A DNA stretch of 64,000 nt from an uncultured Veillonellaceae bacterium (GTDB lineage Bacteria; Bacillota; Negativicutes; Veillonellales; Negativicoccaceae): positions 1 through 64,000 of the forward strand of contig CAMYCX010000001.1 in assembly GCA_947254705.1 (NCBI GenBank), in the 5' to 3' direction. A model generated the notes under the pieces. That model had not been told where the DNA came from, did no database searches, and was given only the letters and a program-made list of their open reading frames with translations. The translations under genes and the position numbers were made by a program. This document shows, piece after piece, positions 45,713-54,801 of this stretch. The stretch's first letter is position 1; each line of letters opens with the position of its first letter.

Positions 45713-46433
45713 TACGGAATTGTCGGCAGCGGCAATTGTCGAGGCACTGGCGGCGGCGGATATTACGGTGACGGCCCGACAGGCGGAGCAATTAAGCCGA
45801 TTTTATACGGCGGTTACGGAAAAAAATCAGGTGATGAACCTCACGGCCATTACCGCGCCGGATGAATTTTTGCGCAAGCATTATCTGGACTCGCTGTGGG
45901 GAGACGAGTCGGCGCAGTGGAATCAAATTAATGCCGCACTGGATCTCGGAACGGGCGCCGGATTTCCCGGAATTCCGCTCGCTATCATGCACCCCGATAC
46001 CTGTTGGACCTTACTTGACGCAACAGCGAAAAAATTGCGCTTTTTGGAAGAAACGGCAATGATGCTGGGGTTGAAGAATGTCAGTGTGCTGCACGGGCGT
46101 GCGGAAGAAGTCGGGCAAAATGTACAGTATCGGGAGCGATTTGATCGCGTGACCTCGCGTGCGGTGGCCTCGCTGTCCGTATTGGCGGAATGGACGCTGC
46201 CCTTGGTCAAGGTCGGCGGTTCGTTTTGGGCTTACAAGGGACCGAAAGCGGAAGAGGAAATTCGTGCGGCATCACAGGCGATAGAAATATTGGGAGGCAC
46301 AGTAACGGATATTGATACCTCGACTTTGCCGGGCAGTACGGAAATGCGTACCGTCATTCGCGTGACCAAAGTATCGCCGACACCGTCTGCCTATCCCCGC
46401 CCGTATGCAAAAACGAAGAAACGTCCGTTATAG
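45702..46433 (+). CDS. rsmG: 16S rRNA (guanine-527-N7)-methyltransferase
   Basis: The 243-residue SAM-dependent enzyme methylates G527 of 16S rRNA. KNQVMNLTAITAPDEFLRKHYLDSL and the SAM motif LDLGTGAGFPGIPLAI (about residues 82-97) are present, with SRAVASLSVLAEW later. The ATG at 45702 is preferred to the GTG one codon earlier on spacing from GGAGG. It overlaps mnmG, and a short basic tail follows the usual end. Confidence 0.95.
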   Translation: MINSTELSAAAIVEALAAADITVTARQAEQLSRFYTAVTEKNQVMNLTAITAPDEFLRKHYLDSLWGDESAQWNQINAALDLGTGAGFPGIPLAIMHPDTCWTLLDATAKKLRFLEETAMMLGLKNVSVLHGRAEEVGQNVQYRERFDRVTSRAVASLSVLAEWTLPLVKVGGSFWAYKGPKAEEEIRAASQAIEILGGTVTDIDTSTLPGSTEMRTVIRVTKVSPTPSAYPRPYAKTKKRPL

Positions 46434-46446
46434 AAAGGGTGATGGT

Positions 46447-47337
46447 ATGAACACGGAAGAATATCGGATCAGAAAGTCAAAGAAAGTAAAATTGGATGAT
46501 TATCCGACCTGCCCGCCTTCACAAGCAAGTAAAAAAGAATATATCGGAGACACATTTACCCAACGCCTGCAAGAATTGTCGCAATGGCAAGAACGGTTGT
46601 ATGCGGAGAACAAGTACGGCCTGGTGATTGTTTTGCAAGCGCGAGATGCGGCCGGCAAGGACAGTCTCATCAAGAAGGTGTTTGCTCATCTGAACATACA
46701 GGGGGTGCATGTCGCCAACTTCAAGCAACCGACGACGGAAGAAACGGATCACGATTATTTGTGGCGGATCAACAAAGCGCTGCCCGCACGTGGCGAAATC
46801 GCCGTTTTTAACCGTTCGCACTATGAAGATGTACTGGTGACCCGCGTTCATGATTTGTTGGAGAAAAACAATTTCCCGGGCGATCTGATCGAGTCGGATA
46901 TTTGGCAGGATCGGTATCGGCAAATCAATGATTGGGAACGGTATTTGACGGAAAACGGCATTTTCGTACTTAAGTTTTTCCTTCATGTTTCACGTGAAAC
47001 ACAGGCGGAGCGATTGATTGAACGCATTCGTCGACCGGAGAAAAACTGGAAGTTTTCATATGCGGACATCAGTGAACGAAGGCTGTGGGACGAATATAGT
47101 GATATATACGGCGACATGCTTGCTGCCACATCGACCAAAGAAGCACCGTGGTATGTGATCCCCGCTGATAAAAAATGGTACACCCGCTACTTGGTGCTCG
47201 ATATCGTGACGGCGTTCATGCGACGATTGTCTCCGGAATACCCGCATCCGGTCGGGAAGGAAAAAGAAGAGTTGACGCGCTGGAAACGGTATTTGGCGGA
47301 AGAAAAAGATATTAATTTGGCAGATTTGTGGATGTGA
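46447..47337 (+). CDS. polyphosphate kinase 2-family protein
   Basis: The 296-residue protein contains the PPK2 core: Walker A LQARDAAGKDSLIKK (about residues 62-76), the lid FKQPTTEETDHDYLWRI and Walker B-like FNRSHYEDVLVTRV. PPK2 enzymes use polyphosphate to phosphorylate ADP or AMP (or GDP); which class this is cannot be told by eye. A perfect parS site lies within its coding sequence (46986-47001), encoding part of LHVSRETQ. It sits between rsmG and parA, ended by a long palindromic terminator. Confidence 0.88.
   Translation: MNTEEYRIRKSKKVKLDDYPTCPPSQASKKEYIGDTFTQRLQELSQWQERLYAENKYGLVIVLQARDAAGKDSLIKKVFAHLNIQGVHVANFKQPTTEETDHDYLWRINKALPARGEIAVFNRSHYEDVLVTRVHDLLEKNNFPGDLIESDIWQDRYRQINDWERYLTENGIFVLKFFLHVSRETQAERLIERIRRPEKNWKFSYADISERRLWDEYSDIYGDMLAATSTKEAPWYVIPADKKWYTRYLVLDIVTAFMRRLSPEYPHPVGKEKEELTRWKRYLAEEKDINLADLWM
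46986..47001. promoter_or_regulatory. parS site 1, inside the ppk2-like gene
   Basis: TGTTTCACGTGAAACA, the exact 16-base ParB-binding palindrome. Confidence 0.95.
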
Positions 47338-47351
47338 TTCACACGGACGAA

Positions 47352-47391
47352 AAAAGACGCTCCGACGAGATATCTCGTCGGAGCGTCTTTT
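47352..47391. terminator. 40-base perfect palindrome, terminator between the ppk2-like gene and parA
   Basis: Both 20-base arms are exact reverse complements without spacer, beginning in A residues and ending in T residues. A loop of a few bases would form at the GATATC centre. It can act in both directions. Confidence 0.85.
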
Positions 47392-47402
47392 GTATGTATG
47401 TA

Positions 47403-47418
47403 TGTTTCACGTGAAACA
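47403..47418. promoter_or_regulatory. parS site 2, upstream of parA
   Basis: TGTTTCACGTGAAACA, identical to site 1, twelve bases after the palindromic terminator and about 50 bases before a parA TATACT (47468-47473). ParB binding here could also affect parA transcription. Confidence 0.95.
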
Positions 47419-47500
47419 TATTCTGCATTTTCGTCGACGTAACCTGTGTCGGTACGGTCGGATGTGGTATACTAAAAAGGTATATGAAAGGGGTGTCACT

Positions 47501-48265
47501 GTGGGCAAGCGAATTGCGGTCATGAATCAAAAAGGCGGTGTCGGTAAAACGACCACCGCGGTCAATTTGGCAGCCTGTCTGGCGGAGTCCGGGAAGCGGG
47601 TATTACTGGTGGATGCAGACGCACAGGGAAATGCAACCAGCGGCATCGGCGTGGATAAGGAGCAGGTGAAAGTTTCCGTTTATGACATTTTGATCAACCA
47701 AACGCCGACTCGCAAGGCGATCGTTCCGTCCAAAGTCAAAGGATTGGACGTGATTGCCGCTACGATCTCGTTGGCCGGTGCGGAAGTGGAATTGGTTACG
47801 ATACCGCAACGGGAAGAGCGCATGCGTAGTGCGTTGTTGCAGGTGGCGGATCGGTATGATTATATGCTGATTGACTGCCCGCCGTCGCTCGGACTGATGA
47901 CGGTGAATGTATTGGTCGCGGCGGACTCGGTGTTGATTCCGATTCAGGCGGAGTACTATGCGCTGGAGGGCGTGGCGCAATTGCTGTCTACGATTCGGTC
48001 GGTCGCACAGGAATGGAATCCGCGCTTGGGTGTGGAAGGCGTCTTGTTGACAATGTATGACGGACGAACGAATCTGGCGTTGCAAGTGGCGGATGAAGTA
48101 AAAAAGTATTTTCGGGATAAAGTATATCGTACGATGATCCCTCGTAATGTGCGCCTCAGTGAGGCGCCGAGTTATGGCGAACCGATCATCATGTATGACC
48201 CGCGCTCCAAAGGGGCGGAAGTATATCGCCGTTTGGCGCAGGAGGTGATTGCTCGTGAAGCGTAA
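47501..48265 (+). CDS. parA: chromosome partitioning ATPase ParA (Soj)
   Basis: The 254-residue deviant Walker ATPase moves ParB-parS complexes. The N-terminal AVMNQKGGVGKTTTAVNLA (about residues 6-24), the DADAQGNAT switch and IDCPPSLG are intact. It is of the short chromosomal type without an N-terminal DNA-binding extension. The start is GTG with AAGGGGTG upstream; the longer frame to 47390 reads through parS. parB overlaps its end. Confidence 0.96.
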   Translation: MGKRIAVMNQKGGVGKTTTAVNLAACLAESGKRVLLVDADAQGNATSGIGVDKEQVKVSVYDILINQTPTRKAIVPSKVKGLDVIAATISLAGAEVELVTIPQREERMRSALLQVADRYDYMLIDCPPSLGLMTVNVLVAADSVLIPIQAEYYALEGVAQLLSTIRSVAQEWNPRLGVEGVLLTMYDGRTNLALQVADEVKKYFRDKVYRTMIPRNVRLSEAPSYGEPIIMYDPRSKGAEVYRRLAQEVIAREA

Positions 48266-49121
48266 AGCGACAGGATTGGGAAAAGGGTTGGGGGCATTAT
48301 TGCCGGAGCGGACAATATCGTCGGATGCGGTGGAGATGATTGCGCTAGATCGCATCGTGCCGAATGCCTATCAACCGCGCCATGAGTTTGCCGAGAGTGC
48401 ATTACAGGAGTTGGCCGCGTCCATCCGGGAATACGGCGTGGTGCAGCCGCTACTGGTATGCCGACATGCCGACGGGTATATGTTGGTGGCCGGTGAACGT
48501 CGCTGGCGGGCAGCCCGACTGGCGGGGCTGCAAGAAGTTCCTGTCATGGTTCGTGAATATGACGATCCGGAACGGGCGGCGATTGCGTTGATTGAAAATA
48601 TTCAGCGCGAGGATTTGAATCCGATGGAAGAAGCGCTGGCATATCAACGATTGACGGAAGAATTTTCGTTGACACAGGCGGAGATGGCAGCCAAAGTGGG
48701 GCGCAGCCGTCCGTATGTGGCAAATATGCTGCGATTATTGCAGCTGTCCGATGATGTCCGCATGCGTGTGGCAAGTCGGGAATTGACGCCCGGTCAGGTA
48801 CGTCCTCTGGTGGGCTTGTCGGCGAAAGAACAGAATGCATGGGCGACTAAAATTGCTCATGAAAAATGGTCGGCGAGACAAGTGGAAGCGGCGTTGGCAC
48901 GAAAAAAAGAAAAACCCCGCAACCAAATGGGGAAAAAGCGTGCGGTTAGCCGACCCGTACAGGCGTATTTGACGGATGCGCAGGAACAGCTCAAACTTCA
49001 CCTGGGTACGCCGGTACAAATTGATACGAAGGTAAGTAACGGTCGCGTCAGCGGAACGGTCAAGATTGCATTCGGGGATTTGGATGAATTGGAACGGTTG
49101 TTGACATACCTTAAGGAATAA
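48255..49121 (+). CDS. parB: chromosome partitioning protein ParB (Spo0J)
   Basis: The 288-residue CTPase clamp binds parS and spreads. The N-terminal KATGLGKGLGALL, the CTP-binding GERRWRAARLAGL and ENIQREDLNPMEEA boxes, the helix-turn-helix (LTQAEMAAKVGRSRPYVANMLRLL) and the C-terminal dimer domain are present. The start is GTG, eight bases after a perfect AGGAGGTGA; a TTG two codons earlier is too close. It overlaps parA by eleven bases. Confidence 0.96.
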   Translation: MKRKATGLGKGLGALLPERTISSDAVEMIALDRIVPNAYQPRHEFAESALQELAASIREYGVVQPLLVCRHADGYMLVAGERRWRAARLAGLQEVPVMVREYDDPERAAIALIENIQREDLNPMEEALAYQRLTEEFSLTQAEMAAKVGRSRPYVANMLRLLQLSDDVRMRVASRELTPGQVRPLVGLSAKEQNAWATKIAHEKWSARQVEAALARKKEKPRNQMGKKRAVSRPVQAYLTDAQEQLKLHLGTPVQIDTKVSNGRVSGTVKIAFGDLDELERLLTYLKE

Positions 49122-49122
49122 T

Positions 49123-49138
49123 TGTTTCACGTGAAACA
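49123..49138. promoter_or_regulatory. parS site 3, directly after parB
   Basis: TGTTTCACGTGAAACA, identical to the other two, placed between the parB stop and the next ribosome binding site. Confidence 0.95.
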
Positions 49139-49147
49139 GGAGGGTAT

Positions 49148-49678
49148 ATGGCAGGAATAAGCGGTACCGCCGATACCATGATGTTGGGAATATTGATTGC
49201 CCTGTTGGTGATTGTATTGCTGTATGTCATGTTATTGCGATATAAAATGAATCGTTTGTCGCGAAACTATATGATGTTTATGCGCGGTGCAAACGGACAA
49301 ACGTTGGAAAACAAATTGGGAACGGAAGTTCGGCGTTTGCGGGAAATGACAGAGAAAATTTCGGAAACGGTAGCGGAACAAAAAAACTTGTCCCGTGTGC
49401 AAAACAGCGCATTACAAAATGTCGGTTTTGTCCAATATCAGGCCTTTCCGGACAGCAGTCAGCGGGAAAGTTTTTCGGTGACGTTGCTGGACGGAAATCG
49501 CTCGGGCATTACGTTGACGGCGTTGAGCGGACGACAGGAGTCGCGGATGTACGCCAAAATAGTGCGTGACGGACAGCATACGGTGCGAGCCAGCGCGGAA
49601 GAAGAAGAAAGTTTGCGCCAAGCGTTATTGCGCCATGCCGGAGATGAACAGGCGGACGATAGCGATGCAATGGCATAA
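49148..49678 (+). CDS. DUF4446 family protein
   Basis: The 176-residue protein has one N-terminal membrane segment (about residues 10-30), a short coiled coil (residues 50-80) and a small C-terminal domain with VGFVQYQAFPD and FSVTLLDGNRSGITLTAL, matching DUF4446. In Firmicutes this family is often next to parB; its job is unknown. AGGAGG fixes the start. The next gene overlaps its end by 14 bases. Confidence 0.85.
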   Translation: MAGISGTADTMMLGILIALLVIVLLYVMLLRYKMNRLSRNYMMFMRGANGQTLENKLGTEVRRLREMTEKISETVAEQKNLSRVQNSALQNVGFVQYQAFPDSSQRESFSVTLLDGNRSGITLTALSGRQESRMYAKIVRDGQHTVRASAEEEESLRQALLRHAGDEQADDSDAMA

Positions 49679-50558
49679 AGAAGATGACCGTATCACTCTG
49701 TCGATGAAGCGTCGTCATTTCTACTTGTTGGCGATGGCCGAAGGGGTGCTGTGGTTACTTGCGATCGGTATGATTGTCTGGAGTATATGGCATTATGCGG
49801 AAACGGAACGGTTGCGTGCGGAAAACGAGTTGTATGCGCGACAAGCGGAAATCACCGCGCAGCGTTTGACGGAAATGGAAGCGCGTTTGACGGAGTTGGA
49901 TGCGTTGGATGCGGAGATACGGGGTATGATGAACGGTGCATCAAACGGTCGCGGTGATGGCGGAGTCATTGCTGCGGTACCGCAGGATGACATCGGATCG
50001 GGAGAGTTGATGTCCCGTTTGGGGCGAGTGTATGATCGAATGGAAACCAGATGGATTTCATTGGCATTGATTCGTTCCGCACTACGTGACGGCACGGAGG
50101 TGGCATGGGCATCGCCCGTGCAGACCGGAGCGGATAATCAGGACACTCCGTCGATGACTCCGGCCCGAGGAGCGGAAATAACGGATGGTTTCGGGTGGCG
50201 TTCCGATCCGTTTACCGGGGAGCAGCGCTTTCATGAAGGGGTTGATTTTGCCGCTGCATACGGGACACCGATTATCGCGACGGCAAGAGGAACGGTTACG
50301 CGTGCAGAATGGGCGGAAGGGTACGGCAATTTGGTTGAGATTCGGCATGCGGGCGGCGTGATTACCCGCTACGGTCATAACTCGTTGGTCGTAGTCCGGG
50401 TCGGGGATACGGTCAATGCCGGGGAAGTCATTGCCTTTATGGGCAATACCGGCCGCAGCACGGGATGCCATGTTCATTATGAAGTCAGAATTAACGGCGT
50501 GGCGGTGGATCCGATGTTGTTTATTCATTCGCAGGAATCGGTAATGAAGAGAAAATAA
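49665..50558 (+). CDS. M23-family (LytM) peptidase-like protein with membrane anchor and coiled coil
   Basis: The 297-residue protein has a membrane segment (about residues 19-41), a coiled coil (45-85) and a C-terminal M23 domain. The zinc ligands are visible in RFHEGVDFAA (His and Asp) and GCHVHYEVRI (His). Such proteins cut or bind peptidoglycan cross-links; FGWRSDPFTGEQRFHEGVD is the usual domain entry. The start is the ATG after AGGCGG; earlier in-frame ATGs exist within DUF4446. Linkage with parB suggests a role around chromosome segregation or division. Confidence 0.85.
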   Translation: MQWHKEDDRITLSMKRRHFYLLAMAEGVLWLLAIGMIVWSIWHYAETERLRAENELYARQAEITAQRLTEMEARLTELDALDAEIRGMMNGASNGRGDGGVIAAVPQDDIGSGELMSRLGRVYDRMETRWISLALIRSALRDGTEVAWASPVQTGADNQDTPSMTPARGAEITDGFGWRSDPFTGEQRFHEGVDFAAAYGTPIIATARGTVTRAEWAEGYGNLVEIRHAGGVITRYGHNSLVVVRVGDTVNAGEVIAFMGNTGRSTGCHVHYEVRINGVAVDPMLFIHSQESVMKRK

Positions 50559-50601
50559 AGAAAGATGGCGCGGTGGCGTTTCCGCGTGGATAGGGCAATA
50601 C

Positions 50602-50637
50602 AAAACCTCTCTCGAGGATATTCGAGAGAGGTTTTTT
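50602..50637. terminator. bidirectional terminator between the M23 gene and the MFS gene
   Basis: A 14-bp stem (50602-50615 with 50622-50635) with A and T ends separates two convergent genes. Confidence 0.85.
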
Positions 50638-50657
50638 GGTACCGCCGGTAAAAGTTG

Positions 50658-51851
50658 TTATGCGGCAGTTCGAGCCGGCATGACCTGATACACAAGCACG
50701 GCCACGGCAAAGAACATGAGCGCGGTTGACCAGAATACGGCACTCATACCCATCATCACCGCCAATACACCGGAGACAAACGGTCCTGCCACATTGCCCA
50801 TGAGTGCGGCGGAGGAGGTTACGCCGAAGGCGATACCGCGTTTGTCGGTGGGAACATGATCGGCGATGATCGTGTTCACGCTGGGCATCAGTCCGCCGAT
50901 AAAAAAGCCGGTCAATGCGCGGAATGTGGCAAATATCCATACATTCGGCGCCATATACTGGAGAATAAAGCAAGTACCGGCCAGAACGGCACCGAACATC
51001 AGTACTTGTCGGTGCGACAACCATTGAACGACGCGATTGACATTAAATGAACTGAGTGCGCTGGCGATGCCGCCGAGAGCGATGATCGTACCGGAGATGG
51101 TGGCCAGTGCGGCCTCGTCGCCGGTCAACCCTTTGAGGTAAAGCGGGATAATCGGGCCGATACCGGTCAAACCGAATTGAACGAGAAACTGGACAATCAT
51201 CATGGCACGAACTAACGGAATGGAAAAGAAGAGTCGCAAATTTTTCCACATGGATTCTTTTTTGCTTTGCGGGTGCGGAGCGGCTTGCGGTTTGACAAAG
51301 ACCGCGGTACAGAATAACGCCGTCAGAGCAAATAACGCAAAGACAAGAAAGGTATTGCGATATCCCAGCATATCCGCCGCCACACCGCCGATGAGCGGAC
51401 CGAGGGTGCCGCCCAGAACGATTCCCGTCTGATATACGCCGAGGGAATAGGTGGCTTTTTCACGTGGCGTTTCAACCACGACCATCGCCATGCCCGCGGC
51501 GATAAATCCGCCGGCAAATCCTTGTAAGGCACGCAGTATCAACAAACCGAAGGGGGATTGTACCCATGCCATCGCGGTCATGATCATCGTGAGAGAGCCC
51601 AGGATAATCAAGAGTACACTTTTATGGCCGTGCCGATCGCCGTAAGATCCCCAGTAAGGATTGGCCACGGCGGCCGTCAAACTGGTGACGGCGGTAACCG
51701 CACCGGCCCACATGCCAGCTTGACCGATATCGTGGATGCCGAGCTCGTGAATAAACAGCGGGACAAAAGAAATCAGTCCGAGAATGGCCGATCCCGCTAA
51801 AATTTGAATACCTACCAACCAATATAAATTCGTACGCCATCGTTGCGCCAT
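50658..51851 (-). CDS. MFS transporter, drug:proton antiporter type
   Basis: The 397-residue protein has twelve membrane segments with the MFS motif GSYGDRHGHKSVLLI between helices 2 and 3 and the antiporter motif C near GIVLGGTLGPLIGG (about residues 140-153). It would export a drug or metabolite; the nearest flavour is the TetA/Bcr-like multidrug group. ACGGAG eight bases before the ATG supports the start over a longer frame. A terminator hairpin lies between it and the upstream gene, so it is separately transcribed. Confidence 0.85.
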   Translation of the reverse strand: MAQRWRTNLYWLVGIQILAGSAILGLISFVPLFIHELGIHDIGQAGMWAGAVTAVTSLTAAVANPYWGSYGDRHGHKSVLLIILGSLTMIMTAMAWVQSPFGLLILRALQGFAGGFIAAGMAMVVVETPREKATYSLGVYQTGIVLGGTLGPLIGGVAADMLGYRNTFLVFALFALTALFCTAVFVKPQAAPHPQSKKESMWKNLRLFFSIPLVRAMMIVQFLVQFGLTGIGPIIPLYLKGLTGDEAALATISGTIIALGGIASALSSFNVNRVVQWLSHRQVLMFGAVLAGTCFILQYMAPNVWIFATFRALTGFFIGGLMPSVNTIIADHVPTDKRGIAFGVTSSAALMGNVAGPFVSGVLAVMMGMSAVFWSTALMFFAVAVLVYQVMPARTAA

Positions 51852-51867
51852 GTGATTTCTCCGTTTC

Positions 51868-51899
51868 TGCAATAAAAGCAGCGGCCGCGTGAGCCGCTG
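51868..51899 (-). terminator. terminator upstream of the MFS gene, ending the glutamate-synthase-like transcript
   Basis: CAGCGGC and GCCGCTG arms (51879-51885 with 51893-51899) followed on the minus strand by CTTTTATT. Confidence 0.55.
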
Positions 51900-51995
51900 T
51901 GAATCAGTCATTTGTCATTTCGTATGATTCGTATTATATAAAACCTGACGGATATTACGAGCCGTCGCAGTACGAACGTGGCTGTGTAACGAGCA

Positions 51996-53354
51996 CTACT
52001 TGTCGGCTTGTCGTTCCGTTTGTTTTTGGATATATGCCATCATACCTTGTGCCGTTTTTTTCGCTTCCCGCATGGCCAGCACGACGGTAGCCGGGCGATG
52101 AACGACATCTCCCGCGGAAAAAACACCTTCCTGCGTTGTCATGCCGTAGTACGGTTCTGTTGCGATACGGATATAGCCCGAATCATCCCGCTTGATATCC
52201 GGCAATACGGAACGCATCCATGTACCCGGGACATGACCGACCGCAATAATGACACGATTGACGGCGATCGTTCCCTCGTTGCCTGTCGGCGTCATTTCAC
52301 CGACGTCGTTGAGTGCTTGTTCGGCGTAACGAAATCCTTCTACTTGTTGTGTGCCGAGTACGGCCATGGGGGCGGATTGAAATTGAAAACGAACGCCTTC
52401 CTGTTTGGCGGCCTCGTACTCCGAGGGCAGGCAGGACATAAACTCCGCCGTGCGACGATAGACGACGGTTACTTGGGCGGCACCGAGGCGCAAGGCGGTG
52501 CGGGCGGCATCGATAGCGACATTGCCCGCGCCGATGACGGCGACGCGATCGCCGGCCTTGACGGGCAATTCTTCGGCGGTGACGGCACCGTCGGCATATC
52601 GGCGGACTTCGTGCAGGAAATCCATCGCTTGCATAACACCGGTCAATTCATCTCCGATGAGCGGCAAGTCACGCGGCTGATCCGTGCCGATACCGAGGAA
52701 GATGGCGGCATAACCGTCCGCCGTGAGGTCAGCAGTGCCAAAATCTTTCCCCAACGTTCGGTTGGTCAGAAAGCGCACGCCCATGGCCCGCAATCGTTCC
52801 ACCTCAAAGCGAACGACCGACTTGTGCAGACGAAAATCGGGAATCCCGTATAACAGTACTCCGCCCGGTTCCGCTTCGGACTCATAGACATCAACGGCAT
52901 ATCCCGTCATGCGCAGATCGTTGGCGACGGTGAGTCCTGCCGGTCCCGAGCCGATGACGGCGACTTTTTCTTTTTTTCGCGGCAGACGCTTCGGTGTGGT
53001 CAGTCCCAAGGCATGGGCGGCATCGCCGATCAAACTTTCAATCACTCCGATCTTGACCGGCTGCCCGCGCCGATTCAAAATGCAATGTCCTTCACATTGT
53101 GTTTCATGCGGACAAACTCGTCCGCACACGGAAGGCAGATTGCTTCGCTGATTGATGATGTCGATCGCCGCACCGATGTTTCCCGCCGCCAGCTCCCGAA
53201 TAAATGCGGGAATTTCATTGCCGACGGGGCAGCCCGTGCGACATGTCGGACGCGGGCATTGCATACAACGTTTCGCCTCCGTCATCGCCCGCTGCAAATC
53301 TTCCATCGTCACTTGCACACGATCCGTGATCGGTGCCTGTCTCATTCGTTCCAT
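51996..53354 (-). CDS. gltA: NADPH-dependent glutamate synthase small-subunit-type oxidoreductase
   Basis: The 452-residue protein has the N-terminal cysteine-rich [4Fe-4S] domain (RCMQCPRPTCRTGCPVGNEIP, then CGRVCPHETQCEGHC), FAD site VAVIGSGPAGLT (about residues 135-146) and NADPH site VAVIGAGNVAIDAARTA. The lone, homotetrameric form found in Firmicutes and archaea is annotated GltA; related proteins are NfnB and other electron-transfer subunits. No large subunit or NfnA-like partner is adjacent, so glutamate synthesis is not certain. The ATG at 53354 was preferred to a TTG at 53366. The leader contains two GC-rich hairpins near 53361-53395. Confidence 0.85.
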   Translation of the reverse strand: MERMRQAPITDRVQVTMEDLQRAMTEAKRCMQCPRPTCRTGCPVGNEIPAFIRELAAGNIGAAIDIINQRSNLPSVCGRVCPHETQCEGHCILNRRGQPVKIGVIESLIGDAAHALGLTTPKRLPRKKEKVAVIGSGPAGLTVANDLRMTGYAVDVYESEAEPGGVLLYGIPDFRLHKSVVRFEVERLRAMGVRFLTNRTLGKDFGTADLTADGYAAIFLGIGTDQPRDLPLIGDELTGVMQAMDFLHEVRRYADGAVTAEELPVKAGDRVAVIGAGNVAIDAARTALRLGAAQVTVVYRRTAEFMSCLPSEYEAAKQEGVRFQFQSAPMAVLGTQQVEGFRYAEQALNDVGEMTPTGNEGTIAVNRVIIAVGHVPGTWMRSVLPDIKRDDSGYIRIATEPYYGMTTQEGVFSAGDVVHRPATVVLAMREAKKTAQGMMAYIQKQTERQADK

Positions 53355-53530
53355 GTTCCACCCCAACCCCTCGTTGAGGGTCTATTTGTTGACCCGGCCT
53401 GTCCTTTGTTCTTATTTTAGCATAATTGGCGGTGCAGTTGCATCTTTTTCATCGTTTGAGAATGTCGTTGCGGAGATCGGGGAAATGTACACCGGATTGA
53501 CGTTGATGCGGTTGAGTATAGCGACGACAC

Positions 53531-53560
53531 ATAAAAAACGCTTCGCCTAGGCGAAGCGTT
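53531..53560 (-). terminator. terminator of the tRNA-Arg transcript
   Basis: The palindrome at 53537-53560 (AACGCTTCGCC and its complement) is followed on the minus strand by TTTTTTAT, just after the tRNA. Confidence 0.85.
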
Positions 53561-53570
53561 GTCATATTTG

Positions 53571-53646
53571 TGGTGCGCCCAAGATGATTCGAACATCCGA
53601 CACGCGGTTTAGGAAACCGCTGCTCTATCCCCTGAGCTATGGGCGC
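53571..53646 (-). tRNA. tRNA-Arg (anticodon CCT)
   Basis: The 76-base gene folds as a standard cloverleaf: acceptor GCGCCCA/TGGGCGC, D-arm GCTC-AGGGGATA-GAGC, anticodon stem GCGGTTT-CCT-AAACCGC, T-arm with GTTCGAATC, and an encoded CCA. Anticodon CCT reads AGG. It lies about 45 bases downstream of ychF on the same strand, so it may be co-transcribed with it. Confidence 0.95.
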
Positions 53647-53692
53647 ATGATTCCGCCTGATTGTCGACAGGCGGTTGATATGGAGGCGATAT

Positions 53693-54799
53693 TTAGACGT
53701 TAAAACGGAAATACGTCACATCGCCGTCCTGCATCACATAGTCTTTACCTTCCAAGCGCAGTAATCCCATTTCCCGTGCTTTGGCCATGGATCCCGCCCG
53801 CATGAGATCGTCGTAGGACACGATTTCCGCACGGATAAAGCCGCGCTCAATATCACTGTGAATTTTCCCGGCGGCTTGCGGGGCCTTCGTGCCGCGAACA
53901 ATCGTCCAGGCACGTGTTTCCATCTCACCGGCGGTGAAGAAGTTAATCAGACCGAGCAGCGAGTACGCCGCTTTAATCAGGCGATTGAGTCCCGGTTCGT
54001 CTTCCCCCAGATCGGCTAAAAATGCCGCCGCCTCTTCCGGTTCGAGTTCGGCGATTTCCGCCTCGATGGCGGCGGACACGGGGACCCAACCGGCGCCTTC
54101 CTCTTCGGCCAGCTTAGCAACGGCCTGTACATGCGGATTGGCGAGCGGATCGGCAATCTCATCTTCGCCGACATTGGCCACATACAGTACGGGTTTTCGC
54201 GTCAGCAAGTTTAATTCCGCCAGCAAGGCCTCTTCTTCTTCGGAAAGGTCGAGCAGACGAGCGGGCCTGGCTTCTTCGAGCAGCGGCTGAACTTTGTCCA
54301 GTATCGCCAGTTCCGCTTTGGCATCCGCATTGCCGCTTTTGGCGATTTTTTCGATACGTTTGCGCCGTTTGTCGACGGCATCCAAATCGGCCAGACAGAG
54401 TTCCGTCATGATGATTTCAATATCCCGCAAAGGATCAACGGACCCTGCAACATGGGTGACGTTTTCGTCTTCAAAACAGCGTACGACCTGTGCGATGGCA
54501 TCGGTTTCCCGAATATGAGCGAGAAATTGATTGCCGAGTCCTTCGCCTTTGGATGCGCCCGCCACCAGCCCCGCAATATCGACGAAGCGAATGACGGCGG
54601 ACAGTTGCTGCTTGGGGTGAAACATTTCCGTCAAGCGATCCAGACGTTCGTCGGGAACAAGTGCGACACCGACATTCGGTTCAATGGTGCAAAAGGGATA
54701 GTTGGCCGCCTCGGCACCGGCCTTGGTGATCGCATTAAATAGTGTGCTCTTGCCGACATTCGGGAGCCCGACGATGCCGACTTGTAAATTCGTACTCAT
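53693..54799 (-). CDS. ychF: redox-sensing ribosome-binding GTPase/ATPase YchF
   Basis: The 368-residue Obg-family protein has G1 GLPNVGKSTLFNAIT (about residues 10-24), the switch region DIAGLVAGASKGEGLGNQFL and the C-terminal TGS domain ending in DGDVTYFRFNV. The G4 position reads YVANVGEDE, the NxxE form that confers ATP preference. It binds the 70S ribosome and is linked to the oxidative stress response. It begins two bases after the preceding aminotransferase-like gene and is probably translated from the same mRNA. Confidence 0.96.
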   Translation of the reverse strand: MSTNLQVGIVGLPNVGKSTLFNAITKAGAEAANYPFCTIEPNVGVALVPDERLDRLTEMFHPKQQLSAVIRFVDIAGLVAGASKGEGLGNQFLAHIRETDAIAQVVRCFEDENVTHVAGSVDPLRDIEIIMTELCLADLDAVDKRRKRIEKIAKSGNADAKAELAILDKVQPLLEEARPARLLDLSEEEEALLAELNLLTRKPVLYVANVGEDEIADPLANPHVQAVAKLAEEEGAGWVPVSAAIEAEIAELEPEEAAAFLADLGEDEPGLNRLIKAAYSLLGLINFFTAGEMETRAWTIVRGTKAPQAAGKIHSDIERGFIRAEIVSYDDLMRAGSMAKAREMGLLRLEGKDYVMQDGDVTYFRFNV

Positions 54800-54801
54800 G
54801 G

